This document shows positions 18,474-27,792 of a DNA stretch of 64,000 nt, piece after piece. The notes beneath the pieces are model-generated. The model did no database searches. It saw only the letters and a program-made list of their open reading frames with translations, and was not told the DNA's origin. The DNA is from G963556115 sp963677015. GTDB taxonomy: Bacteria; Planctomycetota; SZUA-567. The stretch lies in the NCBI GenBank assembly GCA_963677015.1, contig OY781533.1, forward strand, positions 744,001 to 808,000, given 5' to 3'. The translations under genes were made by a program, and so were the position numbers. The first letter of the stretch is position 1. Each line of letters begins with the position of its first letter.

Positions 18474-19724
18474 ATGAGAAAATTATTACTGCTGCTTATG
18501 GTCGGTCTGATTAGTGTGAGCACTTTTGCCGCTGAAAAGATTGAAATAAGCTTTTTAGTTGGAAGTACCGGGCATGATGTTACTGCGGCTCAGCGAGCGG
18601 CCGATATGTACATGGAGAAAAATCCAAATGTCAAGGTCAAGGTTATAGCTGGTCCGAAAAACACCACCGATATCCTCGGTCTGCTTTTGCAGAATTTTGA
18701 AGCCAAGAGTGCGGATATAGATGTTTTCAACGGCGATGTAATCTGGCCGGGCGACCTTTCTGAGCATTGTCTGTCTCTCAATAAATATATGACTAAAGAT
18801 GAGATTGCCGCGTATAACCCCGGGGTTATTCTGAATAATACTTCTAAAGGTGAACTCAAGGCTATTCCGCTCTTTATAGATGTGCCTATGCTTTATTACC
18901 GTACAGATCTTCTCAAGAAGTATGGTTATAGCAATCCGCCAGAGACCTGGAAGGAGATGGAGGAGATGGCCAAGAAGATTCAGGATGGAGAACGTGAAGC
19001 GGGAAATCGGGATTTCTGCGGTTTTGTCTGGCAGGGGGATGCTTATGAGGGGCTTACCTGTGATGCTTTGGAGTGGATTGCCTCAAATGATGGCGGTACA
19101 ATTGTAGAGCCTGACGGTAAGGTGTCTATTGCCAATGCTAACGCAATTGAAGCTCTTGATTCTGCCTCCAAGTGGCCTGGAACGATCTCACCCAAGGGCG
19201 TGCTGGGATTCAACGAAGAAGCTTCAAGAGCTGTCTGGCAGGCAGGAAATGCTGCCTTTATGCGTAACTGGCCTTATGCATATGCTCTGGGCGAAGCGGA
19301 TGACAGTGTTATCAAAGGTAAATTTGATTTTACCACTCTTCCCAAAGGTAAGGGAAAGAGTTCATGTTCAATTGGCGGCTGGGAAATCTTTGTAAGTAAA
19401 TACACCGACGTTCCTGAAGAAGCGGTAAAGTTTGCTAAATTTGCAGCCGGCTATGAAGTGCAGAAGATGCGTGTAATCGATTATGGCTGGCTTCCTGCAT
19501 ATATGTCTGTGTATGATGACCCTGATGTGGCCAAGAATGCATTTGTAAAGCAGATGGGACCGATTGTTGCTAATGGTGTTGCCAGACCTTCTACTGTAAC
19601 CGCACCTAATTATGCTGAAGTATCCCGAATTTTCTTTACCACTGTTCATAAAGTTATAAGTGGTGAAATTTCCGCTAAACGCGGTGCAAAGGAAATGGCG
19701 GTCAAGATAAAGAAGATGATGTAG
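18474..19724 (+). CDS. Sugar ABC transporter substrate-binding protein
   Basis: Periplasmic receptor of the operon's transporter, 416 residues. A signal peptide covers about residues 1-19 (MRKLLLLLMVGLISVS...FAA). The mature part is a family-1 solute-binding protein: EISFLVGSTGHDVTAAQRAADMYMEKNPNVKV, the hinge segment DVPMLYYRTDLLKKYGY with PPETWKEMEEMAKKI, and AAFMRNWPYA. The ATG at 18474 has AAGGAG 6-7 bases upstream. TG-rich DNA lies between this gene and the glucosidase gene. A stem-loop follows the stop. Confidence 0.94.
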   Translation: MRKLLLLLMVGLISVSTFAAEKIEISFLVGSTGHDVTAAQRAADMYMEKNPNVKVKVIAGPKNTTDILGLLLQNFEAKSADIDVFNGDVIWPGDLSEHCLSLNKYMTKDEIAAYNPGVILNNTSKGELKAIPLFIDVPMLYYRTDLLKKYGYSNPPETWKEMEEMAKKIQDGEREAGNRDFCGFVWQGDAYEGLTCDALEWIASNDGGTIVEPDGKVSIANANAIEALDSASKWPGTISPKGVLGFNEEASRAVWQAGNAAFMRNWPYAYALGEADDSVIKGKFDFTTLPKGKGKSSCSIGGWEIFVSKYTDVPEEAVKFAKFAAGYEVQKMRVIDYGWLPAYMSVYDDPDVAKNAFVKQMGPIVANGVARPSTVTAPNYAEVSRIFFTTVHKVISGEISAKRGAKEMAVKIKKMM

Positions 19725-19756
19725 TAAAAGTTCGTATTGAAATGATACTCTCCTTG

Positions 19757-19792
19757 GCAGGCGGAGTACAGTGTTTGAAAAATTCCGCCTGC
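19757..19792 (+). other. Intercistronic stem-loop after the binding-protein gene
   Basis: GCAGGCGGA pairs with TCCGCCTGC across a 17-18 base loop, with no T run. Such stems after binding-protein genes commonly protect the upstream message and lower expression of the permeases; this use is inferred. Confidence 0.6.
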
Positions 19793-19889
19793 TGAATTAC
19801 GGTTAAGTGTTGTGTGTTTACTGTGTGTGTGATGGTGTGTTGTGAGCCCTGACTGCTGTAAGCAGCCAGTAGAAGACTGAGGTAAGAGT

Positions 19890-20948
19890 ATGAAGAAGAT
19901 AAGTACTTCCGAAGTTAAGACTGCCTGGCTTCTCCTGTTGCCGGCGATTATGATTTTTGCGCTTATAGCCTTTTATCCATTGGTTTCTGTCTTTTATTAC
20001 AGTATGACGGATAAGAAGTTTGCTTCAAGTAAACCGACAGAATTCATTGGTTTTGATAATTATAAAATGATGCTGTCGATGAAGTTTTTTGAAATTCCGC
20101 CACTGCAGGATGATAACGGTAATGTCCAGCATGATGAGTCCGGTGCCGTTGTCTATTCTGATCCGATTGATATTCTGCCTATGGATCCGATAGCGTACTG
20201 GGATATGTATACCTTTGATTTTATGGGGAAACGCTATTCGCTGGGGGCAACAGATCCGGAGTTTGTCCGGTCGATAAAGGATACAGTTCTTTTTGCGGTT
20301 ATTGCGGTGGCACTGGAACTGATATTGGGAATGGCTTTTGCCGTGACCTTGAACTCTCACTTCAAGGGACGGGGGGCGATGCGTATGGCACTGCTTATTC
20401 CCTGGGCTATACCGACGGTCGTGAGTACCAAGATGTGGGCCTGGATGTTCAGTTCACAGGGGTATGGTTTATTCAATACGGTGGCGTATTATCTTGGTTT
20501 GTCGGATCATCAGATAGCATTTCTGGTAAATCCTGATTGGCAGCTGCCGATTATGATCGTCATAGATGTCTGGAAGACTGTACCATTTATGGCTCTGCTG
20601 CTTCTGGCCGGTCTGCAGACAATTTCTCAGGATTATTATGAGGCGGCAAGTATTGATGGAGCGAGTAGGGTAAAACAGTTTTTCTGCATTACTCTGCCAC
20701 TGCTCAAACCGGCAATTGTGGTGGCGCTTATATTCCGTATGCTGGATTCTTTGCGCGTGTTTGATCTTTTTCAGGTTCTCTTTAGTTCCAAGTTCTTCTC
20801 TATGTCAAGTTATACCTATTATAAGTTGATAGAGAGCAAAGAGATGGGGTATTCTTCAGCGTGCAGTGTGGTAATCTTTATCGCAATTCTGATATTCTCG
20901 CTCTTCTTTATCAGAGTGCTGGGAAGGGAGCAGATTCATGGAAAGTAA
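19890..20948 (+). CDS. Sugar ABC transporter permease, MalF type
   Basis: First membrane subunit, 352 residues. Six membrane segments are apparent, with an insert of about 100 residues after the first (EFIGFDNYKMML ... SLGATDPEFVRSIKDT), as in MalF-like proteins but shorter than E. coli MalF. The EAA loop that contacts the ATPase is EAASIDGASRVKQFFCITLPLLKP. Overlaps the next permease by 11 bases, which implies coupled translation. Confidence 0.95.
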   Translation: MKKISTSEVKTAWLLLLPAIMIFALIAFYPLVSVFYYSMTDKKFASSKPTEFIGFDNYKMMLSMKFFEIPPLQDDNGNVQHDESGAVVYSDPIDILPMDPIAYWDMYTFDFMGKRYSLGATDPEFVRSIKDTVLFAVIAVALELILGMAFAVTLNSHFKGRGAMRMALLIPWAIPTVVSTKMWAWMFSSQGYGLFNTVAYYLGLSDHQIAFLVNPDWQLPIMIVIDVWKTVPFMALLLLAGLQTISQDYYEAASIDGASRVKQFFCITLPLLKPAIVVALIFRMLDSLRVFDLFQVLFSSKFFSMSSYTYYKLIESKEMGYSSACSVVIFIAILIFSLFFIRVLGREQIHGK

Positions 20949-21798
20949 GCATAGATTTACCCGTTTTGTTCTTTATTTTTTGCTGGTGGTCATTCTTGTA
21001 TATCTGATTTTCCCCTTTATCTGGGCTATCAGTTCGTCGCTGAAGTCGGATAACCAGCTGATAATGACCCCGGCGACACTGCTGCCCAGAGATCCGCAGA
21101 CGGGAGAGATTTCCTTCTTTTGGGGTAATTTCCAAAATGTGCTGCATAATTCAGTATTTTTAAATGGATTGAAAAATTCAGCTATTGTCTCAATATCAAC
21201 GACTCTGCTGGCACTTATTGTCGGAGCGTTTGCCGCCTTCGCTCTGGGAAAACTACGGTTTAGAGGTCGTACGGCAATGTTGTATCTGGTGCTCTCGATA
21301 ACTATGTTTCCGCAGATATCAGTATTGACCGGTTTGTATGCGGTTATTCGTAATATCGGTATTGATGTAATGTCAGGTATGATACTATCGTATATGCTCT
21401 TTACCCTTCCGTTTACCGTCTGGGTTATGAGTTCGTTCTTCAAGGGATTGCCTGATGCACTGCTGGAAGCGGCCAGTATTGATGGGGCGAGTTTTTTTCA
21501 GTCCTTTTATCTGGTATTGCTGCCTCTGACCCTGCCGGCAATTGTAACCACCGGTCTTCTGGCCTTTATCTGTGCCTGGAACGAGTACCTGTTTGCTCTG
21601 ACTTTTACCTCTCTGAAACAGTCGGCACGTACAGTTCCGGTCGCTATTGCGATGTTCTCCGGTCAGTCGGCACATCAGGAGCCGTTTGGCACCATAATGG
21701 CTGCTTCCATTATTGTGACTGTGCCGCTTTTATTACTGGTATTTATAATGCAGAAGAAGATTATCGGCGGTCTTACCGCGGGTGCGGTCAAGGAATAG
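20938..21798 (+). CDS. Sugar ABC transporter permease, MalG type
   Basis: Second membrane subunit, 286 residues with six hydrophobic segments. The EAA loop is EAASIDGASFFQSFYLVLLPLTLP, nearly the same as in the MalF partner, and CAWNEYLFALTF is the usual MalG segment. Last gene of the operon, followed by a terminator. Confidence 0.95.
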   Translation: MESKHRFTRFVLYFLLVVILVYLIFPFIWAISSSLKSDNQLIMTPATLLPRDPQTGEISFFWGNFQNVLHNSVFLNGLKNSAIVSISTTLLALIVGAFAAFALGKLRFRGRTAMLYLVLSITMFPQISVLTGLYAVIRNIGIDVMSGMILSYMLFTLPFTVWVMSSFFKGLPDALLEAASIDGASFFQSFYLVLLPLTLPAIVTTGLLAFICAWNEYLFALTFTSLKQSARTVPVAIAMFSGQSAHQEPFGTIMAASIIVTVPLLLLVFIMQKKIIGGLTAGAVKE

Positions 21799-21816
21799 CT
21801 CTGAAATAAACGGAAT

Positions 21817-21859
21817 ATAGAGCTGCAAGTTATTATTTTATTCTTGCGGCTCTATTTTT
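21817..21859 (+). terminator. Terminator of the sugar ABC operon
   Basis: TAGAGCTGCAAG pairs with CTTGCGGCTCTA (one G-U pair) over a 13-base AT loop and is followed by TTTTT. Confidence 0.75.
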
Positions 21860-21980
21860 AGTCTGAATACCATAAGGCTGCAGAATTTTAATTCCGCAGT
21901 AACGCTTATAGTGTTTATGCTGATTGAGTTATGTAGGGTAATTACTGGTTTTTGCAGTATATTATTTACTCAGGTTATTC

Positions 21981-22009
21981 TTGACTGAACCGGATTTTAT
22001 CCGTATAAT
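21981..22009 (+). promoter_or_regulatory. argB: Strong sigma70-type promoter of the arg operon
   Basis: TTGACT, exactly 17 bases, then TATAAT. One of the best promoter matches in the window. Transcription should start near 22016, about 115 bases before argB. Confidence 0.75.
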
Positions 22010-22044
22010 TCTGTTTCTCTTGAGTGCTTGCAGGTATTTGTTAC

Positions 22045-22137
22045 ATGATTGTTGAAAAACACTGCTTGAGAGATTTTCAGGAACGGGTGAAACCCGTTCC
22101 TCGTTATTTTTTTTATTGCGAGAATTACGATGATTGA
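22045..22137 (+). CDS. Possible 30-residue leader peptide before argB
   Basis: An ATG at 22045 opens a 30-codon frame that runs through the terminator-like hairpin and stops at 22135-22137, overlapping the argB start by 8 bases. It has three Arg codons (positions 9, 14 and 20), not clustered. An AGG about 12 bases upstream is a weak ribosome site. It could be a translated leader controlling the hairpin, or chance. Confidence 0.3.
   Translation: MIVEKHCLRDFQERVKPVPRYFFYCENYDD
22079..22114 (+). terminator. Attenuator-like terminator in the argB leader
   Basis: A perfect 10-bp stem (AGGAACGGGT / ACCCGTTCCT, loop GAA) followed by CGTTATTTTTTTT, only 16 bases before the argB ATG and about 65 after the predicted transcript start. 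Its location downstream of the promoter implies conditional termination rather than the end of another unit. Confidence 0.65.
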
Positions 22138-23011
22138 AGAAGCTGTAAGAAAATCTGAAACCCTTATAGAAGCTTTGCCATATATCAAAAAATTTCAGGA
22201 TCAGATTGTGGTGATAAAGCTTGGCGGCAGCGCCCAGGAGGATGACCGGATACTGAAGAAGATTTTTATGGATATTGAGTTTATGCATACTGTCGGCATG
22301 AAGCCGGTGGTGGTGCATGGCGGTGGAAAATCTATTACTAGAGCGATGGCGGAGTCCGGAATTGAAGCGCGTTTTGTGCATGGGCAGCGTGTTACCTGCA
22401 GTAAGACAATTGATATTGTCAGCCGTGTTCTCGGTGATGAGGTAAATTCTCATCTTATAAATCTGATGGCTGAAGTTGGAGGGAAGGCTGAACCGCTTAA
22501 TGGTCGTGATCATCGTTTTTTAAAGGCGCTGAAGAAGCAGCTTCCGGAGTATCCGGATACTGATCTCGGTTTTGTCGGTACTCCTGTAGCGATCAATGCT
22601 TCACTGGTTTATAAGATTCATGCTCAGGGAGGAATTCCTTTTATCGCGCCGATAGCTCACGGGCTCGGGGCTGATGAGAATACTCTGTATAACATCAACG
22701 GGGATAATGCCAGTGCTCTGATTGCCAGCGAATTAAAAGCAAATAAACTGGTCTTTTTTATGGATACTGTGGGAATTCTCCGGGATAAGAATGACACGGA
22801 GAGTCTGGTTTCTCATGCGAACGCTGAGACCATAGCCTCAATGACCGCTGATGGTGTAATCGCTGATGGTATGATACCAAAGACTCAGGCGGCACTCTAT
22901 GCTCTTAAGGGCGGGGTCAATAAGGTTCATATTGTATCCGGCTCACAGCCTCATGCTCTGCTTTTGGAGATGTTTACCAATAAAGGTGTGGGCACAGAGA
23001 TAGTTTTATAG
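22130..23011 (+). CDS. argB: Acetylglutamate kinase
   Basis: Phosphorylates N-acetylglutamate in the second step of arginine synthesis. The 293-residue product shows VVIKLGGSAQED, VVVHGGGKSITRAM, the NINGDNASALIASEL nucleotide region and GVIADGMIPKTQAALYALKGGV. The extended N-terminal helix before the first strand (residues 1-22) is typical of arginine-inhibitable hexameric forms; inhibition here is inferred. First gene of argB-argD-argF-rph-rdgB. argC, argJ and argA are not in the window. Confidence 0.96.
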   Translation: MIEEAVRKSETLIEALPYIKKFQDQIVVIKLGGSAQEDDRILKKIFMDIEFMHTVGMKPVVVHGGGKSITRAMAESGIEARFVHGQRVTCSKTIDIVSRVLGDEVNSHLINLMAEVGGKAEPLNGRDHRFLKALKKQLPEYPDTDLGFVGTPVAINASLVYKIHAQGGIPFIAPIAHGLGADENTLYNINGDNASALIASELKANKLVFFMDTVGILRDKNDTESLVSHANAETIASMTADGVIADGMIPKTQAALYALKGGVNKVHIVSGSQPHALLLEMFTNKGVGTEIVL

Positions 23012-23084
23012 TTTTTAAGTAATAAACAGACTGTGCAGCTCAGGTGACTGCAAAAGGTCTGAAGTACGTTAGAAGGAGAGAGGT

Positions 23085-24266
23085 ATGGGAAAGAGTCAGA
23101 AAGAAATAGAAGAACAGTTCTCGAAGTATGTTATCGCAAATTACACCCGATTGCCGGTTACGCTTGTCCGCGGTCGCGGTAGTATGGTTTGGGATGCAGC
23201 GGGAAAAGAGTATATTGATCTCTTTCCGGGATGGGGTGTTGCCGGTCTTGGACATTGTCATCCGGCTATCGCTGAAGCTGTCGCTGCGCAGGCGCAGAAA
23301 CTGATTCACGTTGCTAATAATTACTATATTGAGGAGCAGGGGGAATTTGCTCAGCTTCTTTCTGAAAGAGCCGATGGTCAGCAGTGCTTTTTCTGTAATT
23401 CAGGGGCGGAAGCGGCCGAAGGGGCGATCAAGCTTGCACGTCTGCAGTGCCAGCCCAAATATAAAGTGATTACGATGGAAGGATCCTTCCACGGGCGAAC
23501 CTTTGCTGCAATATCAGCTACCGGTCAACCTGCTTACCGTAAGGGATTTGAACCGACAGTTCCAGGATTCTCTCATGCGAAGTTCAACGATATTGAGTCG
23601 GTAAAGGCGTTAATAGATGAGGAGACGTGTGCGGTAATGCTTGAGCCGGTACAGGGTGAAAATGGTGTCTATCCGGCAGATAAGGAATTCTTGATCGCAC
23701 TCAGGAAGCTCTGTGATGATAAAGGTATTATGCTGATCTTCGATGAGGTGCAGACAACTCCGGCACGTCTTGGAGAGTGGTTCGGTTATCAGTATTTCGG
23801 GGTTCAGCCGGATATTCTCACTTCCGCCAAGGCTATTGCCGGCGGTATGCCTATGGGATTGATTATGGCGCGCCCGGAGGTGGCAAAAAGTATGATCCCG
23901 GGAACTCATGCGAGTACCTTTGGTGGTAACTCAATAGGCTGTGCCGCCGGTATCAGGGCAATAAAGGTTATTGAAGAAGAGGGGCTGCTTGAAAATGTAA
24001 AGACCTTGAGTGCGTATATCGGAGATCGGCTTGCTAAAATAGCTGACAGCAGTGCTGTTGTTAAAAGCACACGTCGCACTGGTTTCATGATCGGTATTGA
24101 ACTGAATATTGAAGGTAAGAATATTGTGGACAACTGCCGCGATGCGGGTCTGCTCATTAACTGTACGCACGGAACAACACTGCGGATGTTACCTTCATTC
24201 AACATAAGCCGTGAGGTTCTGGATAAAGGATTGGATATTATTGAGAAGGTAATCGGCAGCGTCTAG
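23085..24266 (+). CDS. argD: Acetylornithine aminotransferase
   Basis: PLP enzyme forming N-acetylornithine, 393 residues. It shows the class III aminotransferase pattern: CNSGAEAAEGAIKLAR, the SFHGRT segment, the Asp motif LIFDEVQTTPARLGEWFG and the PLP lysine K249 in TSAKAIAGGMPMG. AGGAGAGAGG precedes the ATG. Follows argB by 73 bases. Confidence 0.94.
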   Translation: MGKSQKEIEEQFSKYVIANYTRLPVTLVRGRGSMVWDAAGKEYIDLFPGWGVAGLGHCHPAIAEAVAAQAQKLIHVANNYYIEEQGEFAQLLSERADGQQCFFCNSGAEAAEGAIKLARLQCQPKYKVITMEGSFHGRTFAAISATGQPAYRKGFEPTVPGFSHAKFNDIESVKALIDEETCAVMLEPVQGENGVYPADKEFLIALRKLCDDKGIMLIFDEVQTTPARLGEWFGYQYFGVQPDILTSAKAIAGGMPMGLIMARPEVAKSMIPGTHASTFGGNSIGCAAGIRAIKVIEEEGLLENVKTLSAYIGDRLAKIADSSAVVKSTRRTGFMIGIELNIEGKNIVDNCRDAGLLINCTHGTTLRMLPSFNISREVLDKGLDIIEKVIGSV

Positions 24267-24316
24267 CAGTAACTGGAGCCGCAGGTATTATCGCTGATGG
24301 AGAAAGTATTTTAATT

Positions 24317-25240
24317 ATGATCAAGGATTTTATTAATATTATTGATTTTTCTGCTGCTGAGCTGGAACAGATAATTTCCCGGGCAGTGGAACTTAAGGTT
24401 AGGAAAAGAGCCGGCAAAGCGGATGATCTGCTCAAAGGAAAAACTCTGGGAATGTATTTTCAGAAAGCTTCATTACGTACCCGTATAAGTCTTGAAGTGG
24501 CTATGAATTCCCTTGGAGGGTCGGCAATCTATATGGATTTTAACGGCAAGGCAATGTTTGATCGGGAATCGTTACCGGATCAGGCACGGGTTATGGCGCG
24601 TTTTGCAGATATTGTCAGCATGCGTACCTTCTCTCACGAGGAGATAGAGGAATACGCCAAGTGGTGTGATGTCCCGGTTATAAATGCTCTTTCCGATTAC
24701 TCACATCCTACTCAGGCACTTGCAGATATTATGACTATGCGTGAGTGTTTCGGTGATGACTGCAAGGGGCGGGAACTGGTATATGTCGGTGATGGAAATA
24801 ACGTTGCCCGCAGTCTCGGTGTGCTCTGTGGCAAATTGGGTATTAAGTTTACTATTGCCAGCCCCGAGGGGTATCATCTGGGTGAGCCGGATCTGGATAA
24901 TATCCGCAGTGCCTGTCCCGGCTGTGACGTCAGGGAGATTGTGGATCCAATGGAAGCGGTAAAAAACGCGGATATCATATACACCGATGTCTGGGCCAGT
25001 ATGGGGCAGGAAGAGGAGACTGAAAAGCGCCGCCGTGATTTTGCCGCCTATCAGGTCAACCGGAAGCTGGTTTCTGCTGCTCCGAAGGGAGTAAGAGTGC
25101 TGCATTGTCTGCCGGCACACCGTGGTGATGAGATTACCGATGAGATTATGGATGACACCGAGGTCTCAGCTGTTTTCGATGAAGCAGAGAACAGGATGCA
25201 TGTTTATCGCGGTTTGATTACTACGCTGCTGGGAGTATAG
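24317..25240 (+). CDS. argF: Ornithine carbamoyltransferase
   Basis: Makes citrulline from ornithine and carbamoyl phosphate, 307 residues. Carbamoyl-phosphate loop FQKASLRTRISLE, a variant of the usual STRTR. Also visible: HPTQALADIMTMRE, the ornithine loop DVWASMGQEEE and LHCLPAHRGDEIT. The SLRTR form and the SMG loop both fit ornithine rather than acetyl- or succinyl-ornithine enzymes, with moderate certainty. Confidence 0.92.
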   Translation: MIKDFINIIDFSAAELEQIISRAVELKVRKRAGKADDLLKGKTLGMYFQKASLRTRISLEVAMNSLGGSAIYMDFNGKAMFDRESLPDQARVMARFADIVSMRTFSHEEIEEYAKWCDVPVINALSDYSHPTQALADIMTMRECFGDDCKGRELVYVGDGNNVARSLGVLCGKLGIKFTIASPEGYHLGEPDLDNIRSACPGCDVREIVDPMEAVKNADIIYTDVWASMGQEEETEKRRRDFAAYQVNRKLVSAAPKGVRVLHCLPAHRGDEITDEIMDDTEVSAVFDEAENRMHVYRGLITTLLGV

Positions 25241-25258
25241 AAAACAGGAAGGTTATTC

Positions 25259-25963
25259 ATGAAGAGAGCTGATGAATTACGTGATATTGAGATTGTGCGT
25301 GGATTCAATCGTTATGCCGAGGGTTCTGTACTTATCAGCTGTGGTAATACCAGAGTAATCTGTACTGCTTCGGTTGCAGAAGGGGTGCCACCTTTTCGTA
25401 AAGATAGTGGCGAGGGGTGGGTGACTGCAGAATACGGCATGTTGCCGCGCAGTACTCATTCCCGTATGAACCGTGAAGCTGCCAAAGGTAAGCAGAGCGG
25501 CAGAACCGTGGAGATAGGACGACTTATCGGCCGCAGTCTTAGAGCTGCTGTTGATATGACTCTGCTCGGTGAAAATACTATTAATATCGATTGTGATGTG
25601 ATTCAGGCTGATGGCGGAACCAGATGTGCAAGTATAACCGGCGGTATGGTTGCTCTTTATGATGCTTTGCGCTGGATGCGGGAGCGGGAGTTGATCGCTG
25701 CTCTTCCGGTCAGGGATCTGGTGGCTGCGGTGAGTGTCGGGATAATCGACGGTGAACCGCGGCTGGACCTCTGTTATGATGAGGATAGTAATGCTGAAGT
25801 TGATATGAATGTGGTTATGACCGGTGGGGGAAGGTATGTTGAGATTCAGGGTACAGCGGAAGGTGAACCTTTTTCAGAGGGTGATCTGACAAAACTTAAG
25901 TGTCTTGCCGGGAAGGGTATTGAAGGATTGATTGCGGCACAGCGTGCGGCACTTGAAATATAG
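25259..25963 (+). CDS. rph: Ribonuclease PH
   Basis: Phosphate-dependent 3'-to-5' exoribonuclease trimming tRNA ends. 234 residues, the usual size. Motifs: GNTRVICTASV, GWVTAEYGMLPRSTHSR, GRTVEIGRLIGRSLRAAVD and DCDVIQADGGTRCASITGG. Begins 18 bases after argF and precedes rdgB by 17 bases; rph-rdgB is a common pair. Confidence 0.96.
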   Translation: MKRADELRDIEIVRGFNRYAEGSVLISCGNTRVICTASVAEGVPPFRKDSGEGWVTAEYGMLPRSTHSRMNREAAKGKQSGRTVEIGRLIGRSLRAAVDMTLLGENTINIDCDVIQADGGTRCASITGGMVALYDALRWMRERELIAALPVRDLVAAVSVGIIDGEPRLDLCYDEDSNAEVDMNVVMTGGGRYVEIQGTAEGEPFSEGDLTKLKCLAGKGIEGLIAAQRAALEI

Positions 25964-25980
25964 GAAGTCTGTTTGGATTT

Positions 25981-26580
25981 ATGAAAAAAATTACTGAGAT
26001 AGTTCTTGCCAGCCGTAATAAAAAGAAGCTGGGTGAACTCGCTGAAATACTCGCGCCGCTGGGAATAAGGGTTCGGTCGGTTCTTGAGTTTCCTCAGGTA
26101 GCAGAGGTTGAGGAGACAGGCAGTACCTTCTTTGAAAACGCGGCACTCAAAGCAGAGAGTGTTTCCAAAGAGCTGGGTTGTGCTGTTCTTGCGGATGATT
26201 CGGGATTGATGGTTGATTATCTTGATGGTGCCCCTGGAGTATACTCGGCACGGTTTTCAGGTGAAAATGCCAGCGATGAAAGTAATAACCGTCTTTTGCT
26301 TGAGAAATTGCGTGATGTGCCTATGGCTGCGAGAGGAGCCAGTTTTGCCTGCGTGCTCGCTTTTTCTTTTCCTGAAAATGAGAGCGTGTTCTTTGAGGGA
26401 CGGGCGACTGGAAAAATTGTTGATAAAGAGAGTGGTGATAAAGGATTCGGGTATGATCCTCTTTTCCTTTCAGATGACTTAGGTGTAACTTTTGCGCAGG
26501 CTGGCAGTGCAGAGAAGAATAAAATCAGTCATCGGGCTCGGGCGGTTGCGAAGTTTGTTGAGTGGTTGAAACAAAGGTGA
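25981..26580 (+). CDS. rdgB: Non-canonical purine NTP pyrophosphatase (RdgB/HAM1)
   Basis: Hydrolyses ITP, XTP and their deoxy forms to keep them out of nucleic acids. The 199-residue protein has IVLASRNKKKLGEL, ETGSTFFENAALKA, ADDSGLMVDYLDGAPGVYSARFSG, GFGYDPLF and the SHRARA end motif. Same operon as rph. A stem-loop (TTTTGTCCG / CGGGCAAAA, 26581-26602) directly follows the stop. Confidence 0.96.
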   Translation: MKKITEIVLASRNKKKLGELAEILAPLGIRVRSVLEFPQVAEVEETGSTFFENAALKAESVSKELGCAVLADDSGLMVDYLDGAPGVYSARFSGENASDESNNRLLLEKLRDVPMAARGASFACVLAFSFPENESVFFEGRATGKIVDKESGDKGFGYDPLFLSDDLGVTFAQAGSAEKNKISHRARAVAKFVEWLKQR

Positions 26581-26652
26581 TTTTGTCCGGTTGCGGGCAA
26601 AAAAGTTGGAATAAAATTGTGGCTCAGTTTTGGTTCTGGGAGAAAAATTGTT

Positions 26653-27633
26653 ATGGGTAATGAAAAAATGCTGGCTTTGGGGATTGACCTTGGCGGTACT
26701 AACTCCAGATGCGCGGTCGTTGATAATAAAGGAACGGTTTTGCTGAATAACCGTGTGGCTACTCCAAAAAACGGTGGCTTTGAGGCGGTATCAGAGACCC
26801 TGGCAAATCTTGTAAATAAGACGGTTGCTGATTTCGGCGAGGATAAGAGTGTTTTTTTAGGTACTTGTGCTGCCTGTCCGGGAATTGTTAATTCTGAAAA
26901 GGGGATTGTTTACGATACCCCTAACCTGCAGTTGAAAGATGCGCCGCTGGGTGCCAGTCTTACTGAGTGTACAGGAATCAATACTATTCTTGAGAATGAC
27001 GCCAATGCAGCCTGTTACGGCGAATTTTTTGCCGGTGTGGCAAAAGACTGCTCAACAATGCTGATGATTACCATCGGTACTGGCATTGGTGGAGCTCTGG
27101 TACTAAACAATAAGTTGTGGAAAGGTATAGACGGTCTGGCGGGTGAGATTGGTCACCTTATAGTTGAGAATAACGGCAGGCAATGTGGCTGTGGGGGGCG
27201 AGGTTGTATTGAGACTTATGCGTCGGCTTCTTCGATTCAGCGGCGTTTTGTGGAACAGCTTGAAGCGGGGCGTGAGAGTACGCTTTCCAAGCTGGATGAT
27301 TATAATGTAATTACCTGTGAAGATATTTTTAAGACTGCAGAGAATGATGGGGATGCGCTGGCGCTTGAGATTGTTGATTCGGCAACTCATTATATAGCCA
27401 ACCTCTGTGCGGGTATGGCTAACCTGCTCAATCCTGAGATGATGGTTATTTATGGCGGAGTTATCGCCGCAGGTGATTTTCTCTTTGATAAGATTAATGC
27501 TGAGTATAAAGTTCTGCCTTTTAAGCGGGCTATAGACCGTATGAAGATAGTTCCGGCGAAGCTTGGCGGTGATGCCGGCGTTATCGGAGCAGCCGGGTGT
27601 GTTTTTGATTCAATGGGACCGGGATTGCGCTAA
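26653..27633 (+). CDS. ROK-family sugar kinase, probably glucokinase
   Basis: About 326 residues. ATP loop GIDLGGTNSRCAVVDNKG, catalytic Asp in ILENDANAACYGEF, ITIGTGIGGALV, and the ROK zinc motif GQCGCGGRGCIETYAS-like (CGCGGRGCIE) with the upstream His of GEIGHLIV. ROK proteins of this layout phosphorylate glucose; the repressor type is excluded because there is no DNA-binding domain. The ATG at 26653 has GGGAG 10 bases upstream. It would act on glucose released by the GH13 enzyme of the ABC operon. Confidence 0.9.
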   Translation: MGNEKMLALGIDLGGTNSRCAVVDNKGTVLLNNRVATPKNGGFEAVSETLANLVNKTVADFGEDKSVFLGTCAACPGIVNSEKGIVYDTPNLQLKDAPLGASLTECTGINTILENDANAACYGEFFAGVAKDCSTMLMITIGTGIGGALVLNNKLWKGIDGLAGEIGHLIVENNGRQCGCGGRGCIETYASASSIQRRFVEQLEAGRESTLSKLDDYNVITCEDIFKTAENDGDALALEIVDSATHYIANLCAGMANLLNPEMMVIYGGVIAAGDFLFDKINAEYKVLPFKRAIDRMKIVPAKLGGDAGVIGAAGCVFDSMGPGLR

Positions 27634-27792
27634 TCGTTTTTGAGTATAATTCCATTATAACTGTAATTTACTGGTATCGGAATTGATTACGGTTAGACCT
27701 TTAAGCATTGTGGTAGCATGGGATTGTTGGCATTGTGGTATTTGGTATTGAAATTAAGTAAGTTATATATAAAATATAGTAATACAAAGTAT

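Noticed and set aside
22016..22129. T-box in the arg leader
   Set aside because: Leader is too short and lacks the conserved T-box sequence; GGGTGAAACCC only superficially resembles it.
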